64,000 nt of DNA from Artocarpus heterophyllus. Taxonomy: Eukaryota; Streptophyta; Magnoliopsida; Rosales; Moraceae. The position numbers and the translations under genes are program-made. The notes under the pieces were generated by a model. That model made no database searches. It was not told where the DNA came from and saw nothing but the letters and a program-made list of their open reading frames with translations. The stretch covers positions 310,001 to 374,000 of the forward strand of contig CM046345.1 in the NCBI GenBank assembly GCA_025403435.1. The letters are read 5' to 3'. Below, one piece after another: positions 61,401-64,000 of the stretch. How positions within the stretch are numbered: position 1 is the stretch's first letter; each line of letters begins with the position of its first letter.

Positions 61401-63967
61401 GAAATTTAAGATATTTCCTTGGGATGGAAATAGCATGTTCTAAGAAAGGCATCGCTGTGTCTCAGAGGAAATACGTGCTTGACCTCTTGAAGGAAATAGG
61501 GATGACAGGGTGTAAACCATCACCAACTCCTATGGATTTGTCTATAAAACTGGGAGCTAAGACTGACTACAAACCTGTTGATAAAGAAAGGTATCAAAGG
61601 CTTGCTGGTAAGCTTATATATTTATCCCACACTCGTCCTGATATTGGATTCGCCGTGAGTGTAGTAAGTCCATATATGAGTAACTCGAATGATGAACACA
61701 TAGAGGCTGTCTACCGAATACTGAGATATCTTCAAGCGATCTCCTAAACGAAGTGTGGAGATTACAGTGATGCAGACTAGGCTGGATCAATCATTGACAG
61801 AAGATCTACAATCGGATATTGCACTTATGTGTGGGGAAACTTAGTAACATGGCGTAGCAAGAAGCAACCAGTGGTCTCTATAAGCAGTGCAAAAGCATAA
61901 CTTCATGCAATGTCTCAAGGTGTTTTCGAGGGCATGTGGTTGAAAAGGCTACTAACAGAGCTCCATGTTCCAATGGATGTTCCTATGATTCTATTCTGCG
62001 ATAACCAATCCACAATTAACATGGCAAAGAACCAAGTTCATCATGATCGTACTAAGCATGTTGAGATTGGTCACCACTTCATGAAAGAAAACGTTGATTT
62101 AGGAGTTATCAAGATAGTGTATACTCCAACAAGTCACCAGATTGCAAATATTCTAACAAAATCTCTCCAAAGACAACTGTTCGAGACGTTGAATTCCAAG
62201 CCTGGCATGTTCAACATCTACAGCCTAGCTTGAGGAGGAGTGTTAAAGATACTTAAAACAGCTTAATCTTTTAGATTATTATTTTCTTGTCTTTGTTTTT
62301 TAAGTTGCCAAATCAGTTAGGATATTCCAGGATATTCTAGGTAGTTTTTTATTTTCCTATTTTTTAAGAGATCTTATTAACAAGATGTTAGGATTTTGTC
62401 TGTTTAAAGGAAGCAGTCAATCTGACTTCTATTTATCGGTCTTGTGTAACTCGATATTTTCAATAAGAGAGAATCATATTTTCTCCAAAATTCTTTAAGA
62501 ACAGATTAATATTAAGAATAATTAAACTATATTTTTTACTAACCAATAAAATGTACACGTCTTTTTTTATGTATATTTGGGTGGAGGTGAGGAAGGGACT
62601 CCTTCCTCCATCCGGCCCAGCCCCCGCCTTGGGGACAAGACTTTGCCCCCATCCCCGCCCTAACCCCTGAATATTATTGTAACGCCCCCTCATGGGACGT
62701 CACAATTACTATCTCATCACATCTATTATTTGTGATAAAACAATTTTTATAGAATTTAAATAATCAAAGTAATATGAAATAGCTTAATTTTTTTTTAAAA
62801 ATTCTATAAAAATTTTGTTTTATCACAATAATAGATGTGATGAGATAGCAGCTATGACGTCCCGTGAGGGGGCGTTACAGATTATCCCCCATCTCTACTT
62901 TTTCGGGGAAGGGCCCCGTCCCCGTGGGGAATATTGCCTTTCCTATCAGGAACATGAATGATACTTCAATATGAGAATCATGCGACTTTGTCCACAAAAG
63001 AGTCTACAGGTCAAAACTCATCTCTTTGGCAAAAGAACAAAGAAAGAGTAAAGACTGTCTGTATATCTTTCAATTGAAAGATTGTAAACAACGTGAAACA
63101 AAATTCAAATTATACCTTAGGTGCAAGCATGTAATAGACACAATTGTCGGCACCTCTAAAAGATAAAATGGGGCCATTTTCATTGCCTTCAGCCGTGTGA
63201 TTGAAAACAACATCCATGATCACCTACATAAGTAGAATTAAAATTGAAACTCTGAGAAAGAAAACTTGGAAAAGAAAAGAAAAGAAAGAAAGAACAAAAG
63301 AAACGAAAAAAGAATAATTATCTGTCAAGCTACAACTTCTTAGTCACCTCAATTCCTCGCTTATGTGCTTCTCTAATAAGAAGCTTGAGTTCATTTACTG
63401 CATCCCGGCCGCTATTATGTATTCCCACAGACGAATATCTTAACATTGGGGAAAAGTAATTGACAGTCGAATATCCCCAAAAGTTTACCCTGGCCACCAA
63501 AATTTACATATGTAACTGAAGATATCTTTTATGTTTTGCTATATTCAGGTAAAATGTTTTTATGAATAAGGGAAAAGTTGTCATTATAAAAAAAAATCTG
63601 GATGAAGACCCATCATTTTATTAGTACCCCAGAAATAAAAGAATGAGAATGATAACGTCATCATATTAATGGTTTTTGCCAACATAATGATATTGGATAT
63701 TTTCCCACAGGGGAAAAAAAAAAAAAAGCTTCTATGCATTTTGATTTTCTTAAATTTATCTAGAATTTCATATTGCTAAACATGCTGCATAAATGGACCA
63801 AAAATGATGATATGTAAATAGAATCCAGCATATGCCCATGAAATACATTGTAGATATAAGGTAAAAGTATTTTACTTATGATCACCCATGGCAGAATTGT
63901 AGCTGAAGTACTCAAGCTCATTGAACTCATGACATGGCATTAACTCTATACAGTTTACCCCAAGTTC
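52488..63967 (-). CDS. ISA3: Isoamylase-type starch debranching enzyme, ISA3-like (3' part, 14 exons)
   Basis: A plastid GH13 enzyme that cleaves alpha-1,6 branches during starch breakdown. Exons, in order: 63967-63876, 63489-63348, 63223-63116, 56904-56819, 56724-56653, 56549-56423, 56279-56193, 56036-55944, 55792-55634, 54990-54907, 54534-54454, 54377-54295, 54202-54085, 52757-52488. Every junction is GT-AG and in phase, giving 533 residues; about 230-250 N-terminal residues, including the transit peptide, lie beyond the window. The four GH13 regions are intact: [16 protein letters not shown] (nucleophile Asp), LIAEAWD (acid-base Glu) and FICAHDGFT (transition-state Asp). [18 protein letters not shown] and RKRQMKNFF are typical isoamylase. 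Catalytic residues being complete argues against ISA2; ISA3 rather than ISA1 is my judgement from the overall sequence. The third visible intron is 6.2 kb because of nested transposons. Confidence 0.92.
52866..53275 (+). repeat. Possible older LTR-like or transposon remnant hosting the solo LTR
   Basis: This intronic stretch has AGTATAAAAGGGG (about 53095-53107) followed 110 bases later by ATTCTTCAATACAAAATC, an arrangement like the promoter and R/U5 part of a plant LTR. Ends were not found, so this is tentative. Confidence 0.3.
53276..53761 (+). repeat. Solo LTR (486 bp), Copia-type, in the last ISA3 intron
   Basis: It begins TGTGAAGATATG and ends AGAATCCTCACA, and is flanked by a perfect 5-bp repeat ATATC (53271-53275 and 53762-53766). 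The 3' part (TATATAGTGGATC.. CTTGGATGTAGGATC.. CCGAACCAAGTATAAATTC) has the familiar layout of plant Copia LTR ends. No internal region follows. It lies antisense to ISA3. Confidence 0.8.
57418..57657 (+). repeat. 5' LTR of the intronic Copia element
   Basis: 240 bp starting TGTTGAAGATAC; TSD AGAAC lies immediately left. Pairs with 62241-62497. Confidence 0.93.
57702..62233 (+). pseudogene. Copia gag-pol of the intronic element, broken
   Basis: Gag starts at ATG 57702 ([11 protein letters not shown]..). It is interrupted at 58122 by a 120-bp MITE and resumes at 58246. Further along are the protease motif DSGALDHM (near 58915), where the usual Ser after Ala is Leu, integrase parts ([10 protein letters not shown] near 59595, [11 protein letters not shown] near 59810), RT with [29 protein letters not shown] and YVDDIIV (near 61307), and RNase H near 61770-62180. 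Multiple stops and frame changes (for example near 59050, 59210, 59910, 60234 and 61745) make it inactive. The last motif, [11 protein letters not shown], is intact. Confidence 0.92.
58123..58242. mobile_element. Tourist-like (PIF/Harbinger) MITE inside the Copia gag
   Basis: 120 bp flanked by the 3-bp repeat TAA (58120-58122 and 58243-58245). The ends are imperfect inverted repeats: TGATCTGTTTGGTTCGAG on the left, and GGGCCTGTTTGTTTCAAT as the reverse complement of the right. Removing it restores the gag reading frame (..QGDL followed by SVTQYFN). The TWA duplication and the GGGCCTGTTTGG end are typical of Tourist elements. Confidence 0.85.
62241..62497 (+). repeat. 3' LTR of the intronic Copia element
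   Basis: 257 bp starting TGTTAAAGATAC; followed by TSD AGAAC. It is longer than the 5' LTR by small insertions, such as a duplicated GGATATTC unit near 62320. Confidence 0.93.
62678..62879. mobile_element. Fold-back MITE (202 bp hairpin) with GTAACGCCCC ends
   Basis: The two halves are near-perfect inverted repeats: TGTAACGCCCCCTCATGGGA on the left and its complement (with T changed to C) on the right, extending inward through CTATCTCATCACATCTATTA and TTTTATCAC. Flanks carry ATTAT on both sides (62673-62677, 62881-62885), with one extra G on the right. The RNA would form a hairpin with arms of about 90 bases. It lies inside the hAT-like element. Confidence 0.85.
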
Positions 63968-64000
63968 CTGCAAAAAAAAACAAAAAACAAAAAAACAAAA

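Larger units (their letters stand above)
57418..62497 (+). mobile_element. Degenerate Ty1/Copia retrotransposon, antisense in an ISA3 intron
   Basis: LTRs are 57418-57657 and 62241-62497. A perfect 5-bp duplication AGAAC flanks it (57413-57417 and 62498-62502). The primer-binding site TATCAGAGCT follows the first LTR at 57661, complementary to initiator tRNA-Met, and the purine tract GAGGAGGAG precedes the second LTR. At 5.08 kb it is a normal-length Copia element. LTRs remain similar, differing by small indels and point changes. Confidence 0.95.
57128..62945. mobile_element. hAT-like non-autonomous element in an ISA3 intron, split by a Copia element
   Basis: The left end is TAGGGATGGCAA and the right end, reverse-complemented, TAGGAAAGGCAA. 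The flanks TCAGGACC (57120-57127) and TCAGGAAC (62946-62953) are an 8-bp duplication with one difference, as in hAT insertions. Subterminal parts are rich in GGGG and CCCC motifs (ggtggggcaaggcc, ccccgtccccgtgggg), typical of the 'gggatggcaa' plant MITE group. Without its guests the element is about 0.5 kb. Guests are the Copia element at 57418-62497 and the fold-back at 62678-62879. Confidence 0.75.

Noticed and set aside
1..64000. CRISPR arrays, operons, Shine-Dalgarno sites, prophage or insertion sequences
   Set aside because: The window is plant nuclear DNA with spliced genes. No regularly spaced direct repeats or bacterial gene layout were seen.

Overview
This 64 kb window comes from the nuclear genome of a flowering plant, almost certainly a eudicot. 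The evidence is AT-rich intergenic DNA, GT-AG introns, plant-specific gene families (a DUO1-type MYB, a CW-domain MBD protein, an ISA3-type isoamylase) and many nested LTR retrotransposons and MITEs. The sequence alone does not show the species. Exon coordinates were worked out by eye from reading frame, splice signals and family conservation; no alignment was run.

Layout. 1-11.4 kb has no convincing gene; it holds a 2.07 kb solo LTR with a 5-bp target duplication, a second LTR-like end and a small MITE. 11.4-13.2 kb is a decayed Orn/Lys/Arg decarboxylase family gene (+). 13.8-16.9 kb is an MBD2/MBD4-like methyl-CpG-binding-domain gene (-). A Copia element (16.86-32.83 kb) sits directly against the 5' end of that gene. 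It is split inside its reverse transcriptase by a 9.56 kb element with 2.6 kb LTRs and no recognisable gag-pol. In place of gag-pol this inner element carries a decayed, intronless LOG-type (cytokinin-activating) enzyme gene and a decayed Cys-rich basic protein gene that looks like nucleic-acid-binding proteins of some plant RNA viruses. This is the most unusual object in the window.

33-40 kb holds a long-TIR MITE, a DUO1-like R2R3-MYB gene (+) with a miR159-like site, and a TOM7 gene (-) convergent with it. 40-45.8 kb is an ethanolamine-phosphate cytidylyltransferase gene (PECT1, 9 coding exons, +) with a repeat-rich 5' leader that contains a hAT-type MITE. 46.5-48.4 kb is a conserved-looking plant gene of unknown function (-). 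52.5-64 kb is the 3' two-thirds of an isoamylase-3 gene (-, 14 exons seen, 5' end outside the window). One of its introns is swollen to 6.2 kb by a nest: a hAT-like element contains a Copia element and a fold-back MITE, and a Tourist-like MITE lies inside the Copia gag. Its last intron holds a solo LTR.

The intact genes serve unrelated housekeeping or developmental roles: chromatin, male germline, mitochondrial import, phosphatidylethanolamine synthesis and starch breakdown. I see no operon-like logic. The common thread is heavy transposon insertion into introns, leaders and promoters while the coding exons stay intact.
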